Below are positions 32,839 to 44,245 of a stretch of DNA of 64,000 nt, one piece after another. Location: NCBI RefSeq assembly GCF_001697185.1, contig NZ_CP014224.1:1116001-1180000 (forward strand), in the 5' to 3' direction. Under the pieces are notes generated by a model. That model was given only the letters and a program-made list of their open reading frames with translations. It ran no database searches and was not told the DNA's origin. Every line of letters starts with the position of its first letter. The first letter of the stretch is position 1. The stretch comes from Wenyingzhuangia fucanilytica (GTDB taxonomy: Bacteria > Bacteroidota > Bacteroidia > Flavobacteriales > Flavobacteriaceae). Made by a program: the position numbers and the translations under genes.

Positions 32839-35688
32839 TTAGAAAGATAAGTTTGTGGCTAAAATAAATTGAAATCCACCAGAACTGTTTCCAATCAGGT
32901 TTTCTTTTAATAAATGTGAGTATCTAACTCCAGCTGAAATAGGTAATACATTAAAATAAACATTGTCAAATAAAATTTCTGTTCCAATGGAATTATAAGT
33001 TTGAGATTTAAATTCGTTTTTAATGTTTTCATTATTCAGTTTTCCAACTCCATAATCATAAAACAAATTGGCTTTAATACGTTTAAAGTAAGCCATTCCA
33101 GCAAAACCAAAATCTGGATATGCTAGTGGTAAACCGTAATTAAAACTAATAGAGGTAAACTCATCATTTAAAGGAGCGTTATAACCTCTAGGGTAGTTGT
33201 AATAATCACTAAACTGGTATGGATTGCTTAGTTTTTCTTTTTGATATTCTCCTCTTATTCTAAGAAAGTGGTTTTTAGAAATTCCGGGTAAATATAGCGT
33301 GGAGTTAAGGTTAAGTTTATTGGCATTCTCATTATTAACAATACTTGCCCTTTTACTGATGTTTAATGCAAACCCTCCACGAGGTCCTATGTTTTGAAAA
33401 GCAGTTCTTTTGATAGAACTAAAAGAAAAACCAGTGTGATAAGCAGTAAACTTTTTTTGATTAAAAACAGTTTTAGAATTGTTTAAAACAAATTGATTTC
33501 CTTCTACATAAGGCTCAAAATTAGTAATGTAATTCCCTTTGTACCAAGTAAGAGGAGTTCCAATTTTTAACCCTAGTTTGGTTTCATCAAAATTTAAAAT
33601 ATCGTATTGATTATTGATGTTATTTTCAAAAACGGTTTGCCTGTTTGATTGGCTAATACTAAAGGTGATTTCAGGATAATACCTTGAGAGTACCATGTTT
33701 CCACCATAAATAATACGATTGTTTTCGTTGTGATTAATTTCTGTGCTAACATTTATAGCCAAATCATTTAAAATATTTACCGCCCTTAGGTTGATAGATG
33801 AAACCGATAATGATGGAATAATTCCCCAAGTATGTAATTTTAATCCGGTAAACAATCCTTTGTAGTTTTTACTTTTATAAGTAGTTGTACTATCAATTTT
33901 ATTTAGAATATTTCCGCCTTCTGTTTGATTGGCAATAGTGTTGTATTGTTCCATTTTATTAGGTTCTTTAAAACTAATAAAGGAATTGTTTGTGGTTAGT
34001 TTTTGTGTAGAAATGTTAAAACCTTTTGAACTGTATTCAGTAAACATCAATTGGTTTTTATATATACTTGGCTGAAATGCTCCAACTTTAACAGAGGTTT
34101 CTTTTCTGATTTGTTTGCTTCCTTGCAAATCTGTACTGTAAATATTGTCGATACCAGAAAAACTGGCGTTAAAATAAACCCTATTTTTTGTTACAAAAGG
34201 AGTTTCTATAGTGTGAGCAATCCATGGGGTTAGTTCTGTTGTTTTACCATTTTTAGTATTAATTTTTATCAAACAAAGTTTTCCGTTTTCTTTTACAATA
34301 CTAATAATGTTTTTTCCGTCTAGTGTCCAAGCGGTTCTTGATAAAAATCTGTTTTTAGGGTTGTCAAAAGTTTTGATGATTTTTCCTGTTTTGGCATTTA
34401 AAATGCAAAGCTTAAACTGTTCTAAAGGACTAATATGTATGGTGGCAATTTGGGCTCCATCAGGAGAAATAGAGGGAGAAAAATAGCGAGTTGATTGGGT
34501 TAATCGCTGTTTTTGATTTGTTTTTAAATCAAAAAGAATAATATCAGAATAATTTTGGGCACCTCTACGAGGATTTCTAGTGCTTTCTGTCCAAGCTAAT
34601 AAGTTTTGATTGTATGATAAAAAGTTATCATTATTAATACCGATAGAAGTAATTTTAGTTTCTTTTCCGTCAATAATTCTTACTAGTTCATCAGTAGTGT
34701 TATAACTAGTTTTTCTTGCAATTACGGTATTGTCGTTTAATGAAATTGGATAACTATAAGTTGTGATTGTTTTTGGGCTGTTTTTAAAGAGTGGAGTAGT
34801 GGGGATTAAATTTGTGTTTTTTAATTGCGTTTTGTTTTTTTCTTTAAATTCTTCCCAAGCGTTTTGATATAATTTTGTAGTGTTTTTTATGCCTGTATGT
34901 CTTTTGATAGCTTTAGAGAAAGGATAAAAAAGTCCATTGAAAGATGTTGATTCTTTTAAAATAGTAGCTACCACATCATTTCCATAATGATTTCTTAGGT
35001 AGGTTAACATCATATATCCTAAAGGATAATGATTAGGAAGTAGGTCTTTATAAGAACCATTTCTGTTTTTTAGGTAGGAATAATTAATATTTTCGTTAAT
35101 CAAGGCTCTTTGTTGTAAAGTAAAAAAAGGATTTCTACCCCTTCCAGATTCACTAAGAGCAGTTTCGCTAATTACCGCATCACCTTCGTAATACCAGTTA
35201 GGTAACACTAAATTATTTACTACGGCCCAATAAGATTCTCCACCTAAATAATAGAAAAAATTAACAATTCCATTTTTAGCATTAATGTTTTGTAACACAT
35301 GTCTGTATTCGTGAATAGAAAGTACATCAAGCCAATTTAAAGAACCAAGAGATAAATTGCTTTGTGGTGGAGTTCCGTAAAATTCACTTCTAAAAGGAGC
35401 CAATCCTACATAACCATTAGAGAAAGTGGTTTGGGTTTGTAGAACAATATCAATCTGTCGTTCTTTATCTCCTACAGAACGTCTGTTGTTTTTATCTATG
35501 TAGTTTGTAATTCTAGCAATTCTTTGTGCTTGATAATTCATTCCATTTGGATAAATTACTCTCACAGCAGGGGAACTTAAAATTTGCCAATCTTGTCCTA
35601 GTGGGTGTCCTCCAAAAAATTGTTGGGCATTTAGGTTTATAGATGCGAATAAGAATGTTAAAATCAAAAGATGTTTATTCTTCATCAT
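32839..35688 (-). CDS. Large outer-membrane HExxH protein: peptidase-like domain, beta-propeller and C-terminal barrel
   Basis: 949 residues with a signal peptide (about 1-21, ending LNAQ). Residues about 30-290 include HEYRHVLQ (HExxH zinc motif) and, about 40 residues later, NWYYEGDAVISET, which supplies the gluzincin-type second Glu. The domain resembles M1/thermolysin-like peptidases of the DUF2268/basic secretory type. The middle (about 300-600) has TolB/WD40-like repeats (FSPSISPDGAQIATIHIS, RTAWTLDGKNIISIV). The C-terminal 330 residues show barrel strands and end FQFILATNLSF, the aromatic terminus used for BAM insertion. I infer a surface- or periplasm-facing metalloprotease tethered by its own barrel. 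Its gene lies 8 bp after lysE. Confidence 0.72.
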   Translation of the reverse strand: MMKNKHLLILTFLFASINLNAQQFFGGHPLGQDWQILSSPAVRVIYPNGMNYQAQRIARITNYIDKNNRRSVGDKERQIDIVLQTQTTFSNGYVGLAPFRSEFYGTPPQSNLSLGSLNWLDVLSIHEYRHVLQNINAKNGIVNFFYYLGGESYWAVVNNLVLPNWYYEGDAVISETALSESGRGRNPFFTLQQRALINENINYSYLKNRNGSYKDLLPNHYPLGYMMLTYLRNHYGNDVVATILKESTSFNGLFYPFSKAIKRHTGIKNTTKLYQNAWEEFKEKNKTQLKNTNLIPTTPLFKNSPKTITTYSYPISLNDNTVIARKTSYNTTDELVRIIDGKETKITSIGINNDNFLSYNQNLLAWTESTRNPRRGAQNYSDIILFDLKTNQKQRLTQSTRYFSPSISPDGAQIATIHISPLEQFKLCILNAKTGKIIKTFDNPKNRFLSRTAWTLDGKNIISIVKENGKLCLIKINTKNGKTTELTPWIAHTIETPFVTKNRVYFNASFSGIDNIYSTDLQGSKQIRKETSVKVGAFQPSIYKNQLMFTEYSSKGFNISTQKLTTNNSFISFKEPNKMEQYNTIANQTEGGNILNKIDSTTTYKSKNYKGLFTGLKLHTWGIIPSLSVSSINLRAVNILNDLAINVSTEINHNENNRIIYGGNMVLSRYYPEITFSISQSNRQTVFENNINNQYDILNFDETKLGLKIGTPLTWYKGNYITNFEPYVEGNQFVLNNSKTVFNQKKFTAYHTGFSFSSIKRTAFQNIGPRGGFALNISKRASIVNNENANKLNLNSTLYLPGISKNHFLRIRGEYQKEKLSNPYQFSDYYNYPRGYNAPLNDEFTSISFNYGLPLAYPDFGFAGMAYFKRIKANLFYDYGVGKLNNENIKNEFKSQTYNSIGTEILFDNVYFNVLPISAGVRYSHLLKENLIGNSSGGFQFILATNLSF

Positions 35689-35696
35689 GATGGGGG

Positions 35697-38092
<2,396 letters not shown>

Positions 38093-38111
38093 TATATTTA
38101 CAACCATAAGT

Positions 38112-38145
38112 AAAAATCCCATTTGAATTTCAAATGGGATTTTTT
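38112..38145 (+). terminator. Rho-independent terminator of the ABC-F gene
   Basis: aaaaatcccatttg / caaatgggatttttt forms a strong stem with T-run, 20 bp after the stop codon. Confidence 0.92.
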
Positions 38146-38236
38146 GTTTTTAAAACGCAATAGAATTTCATTTGGCTTAATGTTATTGGTTGTAAGTCTT
38201 TTTTTCTATTTTTATTTGCAGATATCTATATAGTTC

Positions 38237-38953
38237 ATGGAAAACAAAAAACATAAAATTTTATTGGTAGAAGATGATGTAAAAGTTTGTTCGTTTATCA
38301 ACCAAGGATTAACAGAGCAGAATTTTGAAGTGACCATTGCATTAAATGGAGCTCAAGGTTATGAGTTGGCTAGTACCATTAATTTTGATTTACTCATTTT
38401 AGATATCATGTTGCCAGAAATGAATGGATTAGATATTTGTAAAGCAGTAAGAGTAAAAAACAATCAAGTACCAATTTTATTTTTAACAGCATTAGGAAGT
38501 ACAGAAAACATAGCTTTAGGATTAAATAGTGGTGCAGATGATTATTTAACCAAACCTTTTAAGTTTATAGAGCTAACCGCACGTATTAATAGTTTGTTAA
38601 GACGTTCTGTAAATTTTAAACCACAAGATGTAGATGAAAATGTTTTTTCTTTTGCTGATGTAGAATTAAATGATACCACCAAAACGGTTACTAGGAATAA
38701 TGAAAAGTTAAATTTAACATCAACCGAATATAAATTGTTGTTGGCTTTTTTAAAGTGGCCCAAAAGAGTTCTTTCTAGGGTAGAATTATTGGAGAACGTT
38801 TGGGGTGTTAATTATGATATTGGAACCAATGTAGTAGATGTTTATGTAAATTATTTGCGTAAAAAACTAGATAAAAACAATGGAGAAAAACTAATACATA
38901 CGGTTATTGGAATGGGCTATGTTTTAAAACACAACGATGAAGACACAAACTAA
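38237..38953 (+). CDS. OmpR-family response regulator
   Basis: A 238-residue two-domain regulator. The receiver (about 6-125) has the acidic pocket VEDD, phospho-acceptor Asp in LLILDIMLPEMNG, the Thr in LTALGS, and Lys in LTKPFKF. The C-terminal winged helix (about 140-234) has LTSTEYKLLLAFLKWPKRVLSR and VVDVYVNYLRKKLD. It overlaps the downstream sensor kinase gene by 17 bp, so the pair is one system. Target genes are unknown; the operon starting at 40377 is the nearest candidate. Confidence 0.95.
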   Translation: MENKKHKILLVEDDVKVCSFINQGLTEQNFEVTIALNGAQGYELASTINFDLLILDIMLPEMNGLDICKAVRVKNNQVPILFLTALGSTENIALGLNSGADDYLTKPFKFIELTARINSLLRRSVNFKPQDVDENVFSFADVELNDTTKTVTRNNEKLNLTSTEYKLLLAFLKWPKRVLSRVELLENVWGVNYDIGTNVVDVYVNYLRKKLDKNNGEKLIHTVIGMGYVLKHNDEDTN

Positions 38954-40295
38954 AATACTGATATTTTCTACTTCAATTTTTCTGTCATATATCCTTATTT
39001 TTAGTGGGTTTATCTACTACTCAATTAGCGATTATACTTATACTGATTTCTATAAAAGATTAGAGATTAGAGCTATTACAATGGCTAAAATTGAATTAGA
39101 AAGTCATAAAAGTGTAGAGATGGTTAAAGAAATTAGGCAAGATTTTTTAGAAAAATTGCCTAATGAAAGTATTGTTGTTTTAGAGTTGAATAAAGATACT
39201 ATTATAAAAACAGGACTTAATGTACCAAAATCTTTTATTGAAGAAATAAAGTTAAACGAAAGGGCTTTTTATCATAACGAGAGTATTTTTCATTCAGGAA
39301 TAAAATACATAACCAAAGGGAAAGAGTATTTGGTAATTGTTTCGGCAAAAAATGAGTACAGCATTAAATTGGTTAAGTACTTAAGAAATTTATTGATTGT
39401 CGCTTTGGGTTTTTCAGTTCTAATTTTAGGCTTTTTAGTCTATGTATTTTCTAGAAGAATAATGAGGCCAATTAAAAAAATGGTGTCAGAAATTAAAATT
39501 ATTAGCACGGAAAACTTAAATTTTAGATTGGTTGAACCTAAAAATAATGATGAGTTAAAAGTATTAGCTGCAGCGTTTAACGATATGCTAAATAGGTTAG
39601 AAACATCATTTGAAACGCAGAAAAACTTTATTAGCAATGCATCGCATGAATTAAACACGCCTTTAACCTCTATTATTGGAGAAGCAGAAGTGGTGTTGTC
39701 AAAAGAAAGAACAGTAAATGATTATATAAATTCTTTAAATACTATTCTAGAATCTGCAGGTAAGCTAAATAAAAAAACCAAAGCCTTGTTGTTTTTAGCT
39801 CAAACAGGGTATAATGGTAAAATTCAGCAAGTAAATGGTTTAAGAATGGATGAATTGGTGATTGATGTAAAAACTACGGTAGAAAAAATATATCCAGAAG
39901 CACAAATCCATTTAAATTTTGATTTATTACCAGACAATCCAGATACTTTAAAGGTAAAAGGAAATGAACAACTTTTGCATTTGGCAATATCTAATGTGGT
40001 GATGAATGCTTGTAAATATTCTGATTTTAAAAAAGTTGATTTGGCAGTTTTAGTTATCAATCAGCAAGTAATTGTTAGGGTTAGAGACGAAGGGATTGGT
40101 ATACCAAAAGAAGAAATACAATATATTTATGATCCGTTTTTTAGAGCTTCTAATACATCAGAATATGGTGGTTACGGTATAGGGTTACCTTTAACTAGAA
40201 ATGTAATGAAAATCCATAATGGAATTATTGTGGTAAACTCAGATCAAAATAAAGGAACTACTATAGAATTAAGGCTTCCGGTAGAAAATATATAA
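38937..40295 (+). CDS. Sensor histidine kinase (HAMP)
   Basis: A 452-residue membrane kinase. Two membrane segments (about 7-28 and 148-170) flank a periplasmic domain of about 120 residues with no recognised ligand fold. A HAMP linker follows (RRIMRPIKKMVSEIK...). The HisKA box is FISNASHELNTPLTSIIGEAEV with phospho-His, then HATPase_c with NVVMNACKYS, RDEGIGIPKEEI and GGYGIGLPLTRNV. It phosphorylates the overlapping OmpR-type regulator. The architecture resembles EnvZ/CpxA-like envelope sensors; the signal is unknown. Confidence 0.94.
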   Translation: MKTQTKILIFSTSIFLSYILIFSGFIYYSISDYTYTDFYKRLEIRAITMAKIELESHKSVEMVKEIRQDFLEKLPNESIVVLELNKDTIIKTGLNVPKSFIEEIKLNERAFYHNESIFHSGIKYITKGKEYLVIVSAKNEYSIKLVKYLRNLLIVALGFSVLILGFLVYVFSRRIMRPIKKMVSEIKIISTENLNFRLVEPKNNDELKVLAAAFNDMLNRLETSFETQKNFISNASHELNTPLTSIIGEAEVVLSKERTVNDYINSLNTILESAGKLNKKTKALLFLAQTGYNGKIQQVNGLRMDELVIDVKTTVEKIYPEAQIHLNFDLLPDNPDTLKVKGNEQLLHLAISNVVMNACKYSDFKKVDLAVLVINQQVIVRVRDEGIGIPKEEIQYIYDPFFRASNTSEYGGYGIGLPLTRNVMKIHNGIIVVNSDQNKGTTIELRLPVENI

Positions 40296-40346
40296 ATTCT
40301 AATCTTATTCTAATGTCGCTTTAATCACATTTTAAGACACTAGATA

Positions 40347-40354
40347 TAACTTTG
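40347..40354 (+). promoter_or_regulatory. -7 promoter box before the USP-like gene
   Basis: TAACTTTG matches the TAnnTTTG consensus and lies 22 bp before the ATG at 40377. It suggests that the three-gene unit is transcribed separately from the kinase gene, which ends 51 bp upstream. Confidence 0.6.
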
Positions 40355-40376
40355 TTTCAACAAAAGAAATAAGGTT

Positions 40377-40853
40377 ATGAATAAAATTTTAGTTCCTACA
40401 GATTTTTCAATAGAATCATTATCATTATTAATTGGTGCTTTAGAAAATGAAAACAATTCAGTAGATATTGTTTTGGTTTATGGAATGTCTTTGCCTACAT
40501 CTATAACAGAGCTGTTGTTTTTCTCAAAGCAAAAGTGCTTAGAAGAATTACAAAACATAGAGTTTTTAAATGCTTTATCTGATGTAAAGGAGGTGTATAA
40601 GGATAAAATCAATTCGATTACTTCAGACTTTTTCCATGGATTTAATAAAAATGCATTTCAAAATTACCTTCAAGGTCATGGAATTAATAAAGCATATATT
40701 CCAGATGATGGAAAATCAATTTTATCAAACAAAAGAAAAGGTTTTGATTTGATTTCTTTTATAAAAAAATCAGACACCGATATTTGTGAAATAAGATATC
40801 CAAACGGTGAGAATTTAAAACTAGTGGGATTTAATATGTTAATAGCTAACTAA
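40377..40853 (+). CDS. Universal stress protein-like, divergent
   Basis: A 158-residue protein that opens with MNKILVPTDFSIES, the strand-1 motif of USP-family proteins. The later ATP-binding glycine-rich motif (G-x2-G-x9-G-S/T) of nucleotide-binding USPs is absent; instead the C-terminal part is FIKKSDTDICEIRYPNGENLKLVGFNMLIAN. It may therefore be a USP relative with lost nucleotide binding. The stop overlaps the start of the next gene (TAATG). Its own promoter box lies at 40347. Confidence 0.5.
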   Translation: MNKILVPTDFSIESLSLLIGALENENNSVDIVLVYGMSLPTSITELLFFSKQKCLEELQNIEFLNALSDVKEVYKDKINSITSDFFHGFNKNAFQNYLQGHGINKAYIPDDGKSILSNKRKGFDLISFIKKSDTDICEIRYPNGENLKLVGFNMLIAN

Positions 40854-41335
40854 TGAAACACAAAGTTTTATACATATATGGAGCTATCTTTTTTGTGTGC
40901 ACGCTTGTTGTTTGTTTGGTGTTAAATAATGCTAAAAATCCAAATGATGACATTGTAGGACTTTGGAAAGAGGTTGCTTGGAAATACGAAAAAACACCAA
41001 GTCACTATACCCTTGATTTTTCCAATGAAGATAAACAAGTGATTACAGAAAATATGATGATTCATAAGGCCGAGGTTTGGGAATTTATGCCTAATGGAGA
41101 AATTAAGTTAACCCAAGAAAATGGTGATGTAAAGCTGTTAAACTGGAGGTTAAAGGGGAGAGGACATGTTCTAAAACTGATTGAAAACAATGTGAATAAT
41201 GAACATTACAATCTTTATTATGTAGGAGAAAATATTTTAGAATTACATTTTAGAACAGATTTACAAGCCAAAGGAATAGTAAAATTGACTTTTAAGAGAA
41301 TTAATAAAACAGAAGAGTATGCTCAGAAAATTTAA
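40853..41335 (+). CDS. Membrane-anchored lipocalin-like hypothetical protein
   Basis: A 160-residue protein with one N-terminal membrane segment (LYIYGAIFFVCTLVVCLVL, about 6-24) and a beta-rich exported domain. IVGLWKEVAWKYE...VWEFMPNGEIKLTQENGDVKLLNWRLKGRG resembles small lipocalin-like or DUF-type beta barrels that start with a GxW motif. The family is not recognised with certainty. It is translationally coupled on both sides: TAATG with the USP-like gene and a 17-bp overlap with the DUF1275 gene. Confidence 0.55.
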   Translation: MKHKVLYIYGAIFFVCTLVVCLVLNNAKNPNDDIVGLWKEVAWKYEKTPSHYTLDFSNEDKQVITENMMIHKAEVWEFMPNGEIKLTQENGDVKLLNWRLKGRGHVLKLIENNVNNEHYNLYYVGENILELHFRTDLQAKGIVKLTFKRINKTEEYAQKI

Positions 41336-42077
41336 TAATAGTAGAACTGTTAAAGATAATATGCAATTGGGGGCTTTAACTGCTTTTTCGGCAGGTATGG
41401 TTAACGTGGTGTCTGTTATTATTTTCTTTGCATTTACGTCAAATGTTACAGGGCATTATGCTGTTTTGGCCGAAGAAGTAGCAAAAGGAAATTGGAATCA
41501 AGCATTTGTAGTGCTAACATGGATTTTCTTGTTCTTTATCGGTGGGTTTGTGTCAAATTTTATCATTATTAATTTTAATGATAAAAATACTTATATGGCT
41601 CATGCTACTCCTTTGATATTAGAAATGATTTGTTTGTTTTCGGTAGGGACATATGGTGCTTTTTATTATACAGAAACCTTATGGGAAACAGAAATAATGG
41701 TAGGATTTATGTTGTTTGCTATGGGGCTACAAAATGGGTTAACGGCTAGTATTTCTAGTTTTTCTATTAAAACGACTCATTTAACAGGTTTAACCACAGA
41801 TTTAGGAGTTTTGGCATCGTTATATACTAAAAAGAAATATAGAAAAAATAAAGCATTAATCGCAAAAAGGAAAGTGTTGTTGTCTATTGTAAGTGCCTAT
41901 TTATTAGGTGGGATTTTTGCAGGGATGGTGTACTTAAAAATTCAGTTTTTTGTGTTTTATGTGGCTTGTTTAGTAATTGGAGTTATTATTGGCTATGAGT
42001 ATTATAAACTCAAAATTAATAAGTTAATACGTTATAAAAGGCAAAGATTTTCAAAGTTAAAGAAAATCGCCGCTTAA
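41319..42077 (+). CDS. YoaK/DUF1275 family membrane protein
   Basis: A 252-residue protein with about six hydrophobic segments. The DUF1275 pattern is visible: LGALTAFSAGMVNVVSVIIFFAFTSNVTGHYA near the N-terminus, and FAMGLQNGLTASIS...TTHLTGLTTDLGVL in the second half. The family is widespread, predicted to transport an unknown substrate, and uncharacterised. It ends the operon that begins with the USP-like gene and is followed by a strong terminator at 42113. Confidence 0.85.
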   Translation: MLRKFNNSRTVKDNMQLGALTAFSAGMVNVVSVIIFFAFTSNVTGHYAVLAEEVAKGNWNQAFVVLTWIFLFFIGGFVSNFIIINFNDKNTYMAHATPLILEMICLFSVGTYGAFYYTETLWETEIMVGFMLFAMGLQNGLTASISSFSIKTTHLTGLTTDLGVLASLYTKKKYRKNKALIAKRKVLLSIVSAYLLGGIFAGMVYLKIQFFVFYVACLVIGVIIGYEYYKLKINKLIRYKRQRFSKLKKIAA

Positions 42078-42112
42078 AAAATAGTAGTTAAGTTTAGTTA
42101 GTTTTTTTATGT

Positions 42113-42147
42113 AAAAGCCCCCTCGATGTTTTATTGAGGGGCTTTTT
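42113..42147. terminator. Rho-independent terminator
   Basis: aaaagccccctc ... gaggggcttttt forms a GC-rich stem with flanking A- and T-runs, placed between the converging DUF1275 and LVIVD genes. It can serve both. Confidence 0.92.
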
Positions 42148-42168
42148 ATTGCTATATGTTGTTTTTAT

Positions 42169-43896
42169 TTATAGTTTATTAAAAGTATCGGTATAATTAC
42201 CGTTAATGGTTGGAGTTCCATTTTTTATAACATTACCATGTATGGTAATGCTAGAGTTGGCTCCTAAGAAATCAATAGTAACATTATTATTGATTGTTAC
42301 ATCTCCATAAATGGTAACATCCCCTAAAACTTTTAAATTAGCTGCATTGTTAAATGTCATGTTTCCATAAACAATTAAAGTTCCTTCAACCTCAAGAATA
42401 CCATCGTTAATAATTAATGAATTCCATGGGTTTTCAGCATTTCCTTGTGCCAAAGTACCACTCATTTTAAAATGTCCGTTACTGTTTATATGTAGTCCAT
42501 TACTAACTGCTAAAGTACCACAAAAAGTAAGGTTTGCACTTACATTTAATCCCATTAAACTTGTAGATCCGCTATAGGCTTTGTTTTCGTTTGAATTTAT
42601 ATTTAGCCAATATCCTCCTATGTATGGAGGTAGGTTGGTGCAATCAATATTGGTTTCTGTATTGGTGTTGGCAACAGTTTTAATAATTTTTAAACCTCCA
42701 TTTCCACTGGCTACAAAAATATATCCATTGGCACTTTTTACATAATTTGTAGATCCATCAATTTCTAAAGTTCCGATAGTGGTTATGTTTGAGGTTCCTT
42801 CGGTTAAATCGTGAACAGTTACTCCTGCAGCCCAGTTAGCCATAAATATATGCTCACTTTCTACTGTAACGGCATTGGTTACTATTTCATCAGGGTCTAT
42901 GTTAGTGTCTGTAACAGTTGGTAGATCAATCGTGGTTAATTTATTTCCGTTGTTAATATTATAAATTCCTAACCCTTGTTTTCCTTCAGCAACTAATACA
43001 TTGTTGTTGTAAAAATCAATAGTTCTTTTGGCTTCTGGAGTATCTGTACTAGTAGTAAAACTAGAAATCTCAGTTAAATTACTGTTGTGTACTGTAATCC
43101 CATCTGTACCACTTAATACTATAATTTTATTGTCATGTTCTCCTAAAGCCCTTAAATCGTTAATACTAACATTTTCTTTAAGAGTTAGGTTAGAAATATC
43201 ATATTGTGCTAATACTCCATCAACTCCCGAAACACCATATATTCCGTTTTCATTAGCCAATACATCAGTAGCAACATAACTAGGAATATCTATAAGCGCA
43301 ATGTTGTCGGTGGGTAAACCGTTTTCTAATTCCATCTTAATAAGTACAGCAGGGTGGGTTCCATCACTATTGATAGAGGAACTTGCTCCTGCAAGATATA
43401 ATGCATTATTATAGTAATTTACAGCACTAATATCAGTATTAGGCAAAATAGCACTTAGGGCAATACTAGGGCTATTTGGATTAGAGATGTCTATAACATC
43501 AACGGCTCCTAAATATGTTGGGCCTTCAACATTATAAGAAACGTAAGCGTAATTTCCGTTAATAGCTACATGTGTGGCTCTTAAAGTTGTTCCATTGTGT
43601 TTTGGAGCAGAAACTTCAGCAATTTGTATCAAAGGGATGTTACTTGCTATGTCAGATTCATTGATGGTAGAAGTTTTAAATGTAGCTTTGGTATTTTTTG
43701 CTTCCTCGGGATCTTCATCGGGGGCTTCTTTGATGCTTAATACTCCGGATTTTGAAGTATTTAATCTATCAGTTTGATTAGTGTTGTTAAGGATTACTTC
43801 TTTTTGTTCCTCTTTAATGTCATCAGTGTTTTTAGAACTACAACTAGCTACTAAAACTAATAATATCAAAAGATTTAATGCTGCAATTTTTTTCAT
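42169..43896 (-). CDS. LVIVD-repeat beta-propeller lipoprotein with C-terminal beta-solenoid-like domain
   Basis: A 575-residue lipoprotein (signal MKKIAALNLLILLVLVASC, Cys19). Residues about 75-410 contain LVIVD-type propeller repeats, for example VAINGNYAYVSYNVEGPTYLG followed by VDVIDISNP, and later HIFMANWAAGVTVHDL and YIFVASGNGGLKII. The last 150 residues change to short repeated strands (GILEVEGTLIVYGNMTFNNA, LKVLGDVTIYGDVTINN), a pattern of a polymer-forming or right-handed beta-helix fold. It is probably anchored at the cell surface. No enzyme motif is visible. It stands alone between a terminator and a 349-bp gap. Confidence 0.7.
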   Translation of the reverse strand: MKKIAALNLLILLVLVASCSSKNTDDIKEEQKEVILNNTNQTDRLNTSKSGVLSIKEAPDEDPEEAKNTKATFKTSTINESDIASNIPLIQIAEVSAPKHNGTTLRATHVAINGNYAYVSYNVEGPTYLGAVDVIDISNPNSPSIALSAILPNTDISAVNYYNNALYLAGASSSINSDGTHPAVLIKMELENGLPTDNIALIDIPSYVATDVLANENGIYGVSGVDGVLAQYDISNLTLKENVSINDLRALGEHDNKIIVLSGTDGITVHNSNLTEISSFTTSTDTPEAKRTIDFYNNNVLVAEGKQGLGIYNINNGNKLTTIDLPTVTDTNIDPDEIVTNAVTVESEHIFMANWAAGVTVHDLTEGTSNITTIGTLEIDGSTNYVKSANGYIFVASGNGGLKIIKTVANTNTETNIDCTNLPPYIGGYWLNINSNENKAYSGSTSLMGLNVSANLTFCGTLAVSNGLHINSNGHFKMSGTLAQGNAENPWNSLIINDGILEVEGTLIVYGNMTFNNAANLKVLGDVTIYGDVTINNNVTIDFLGANSSITIHGNVIKNGTPTINGNYTDTFNKL

Positions 43897-44245
43897 AACA
43901 ATTATGTAGCTAGGTGTAATATATCTATGTTAAGATAAACTTTTTAAATGAGAATAGATAAAATAAAATGACTCGTTGTTTGATTATTATGTGTTTTTTC
44001 TAAACCATTAAATTTTTAATATGATTAAAAGGCAGAGTTATATTTTTAAAATCGTTTAATAGAGATTTTGATAGTAAAACACATGAGTAGTGGAGGGTAG
44101 ATGAAATAAATATACCTTATTAGACAATTTTTATACCCTTAGAAAAAAGGTTTTAAGGAACTTTACTAGAGTTGATTTTTAGTAGTAGTTGTGACTACTG
44201 AAAACAACAAGCAAAATAACTTTTAATCTTAAAATTATTAAAATC
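43897..44245. other. Intergenic region, no gene seen
   Basis: A 349-bp, very AT-rich gap between divergent genes (the LVIVD lipoprotein and a T9SS protein). It must contain both promoters. A short imperfect inverted repeat, agtagtagttgtgactactg, lies at about 44178-44200. I see no clear TAnnTTTG box, small ORF or RNA gene. Confidence 0.4.
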
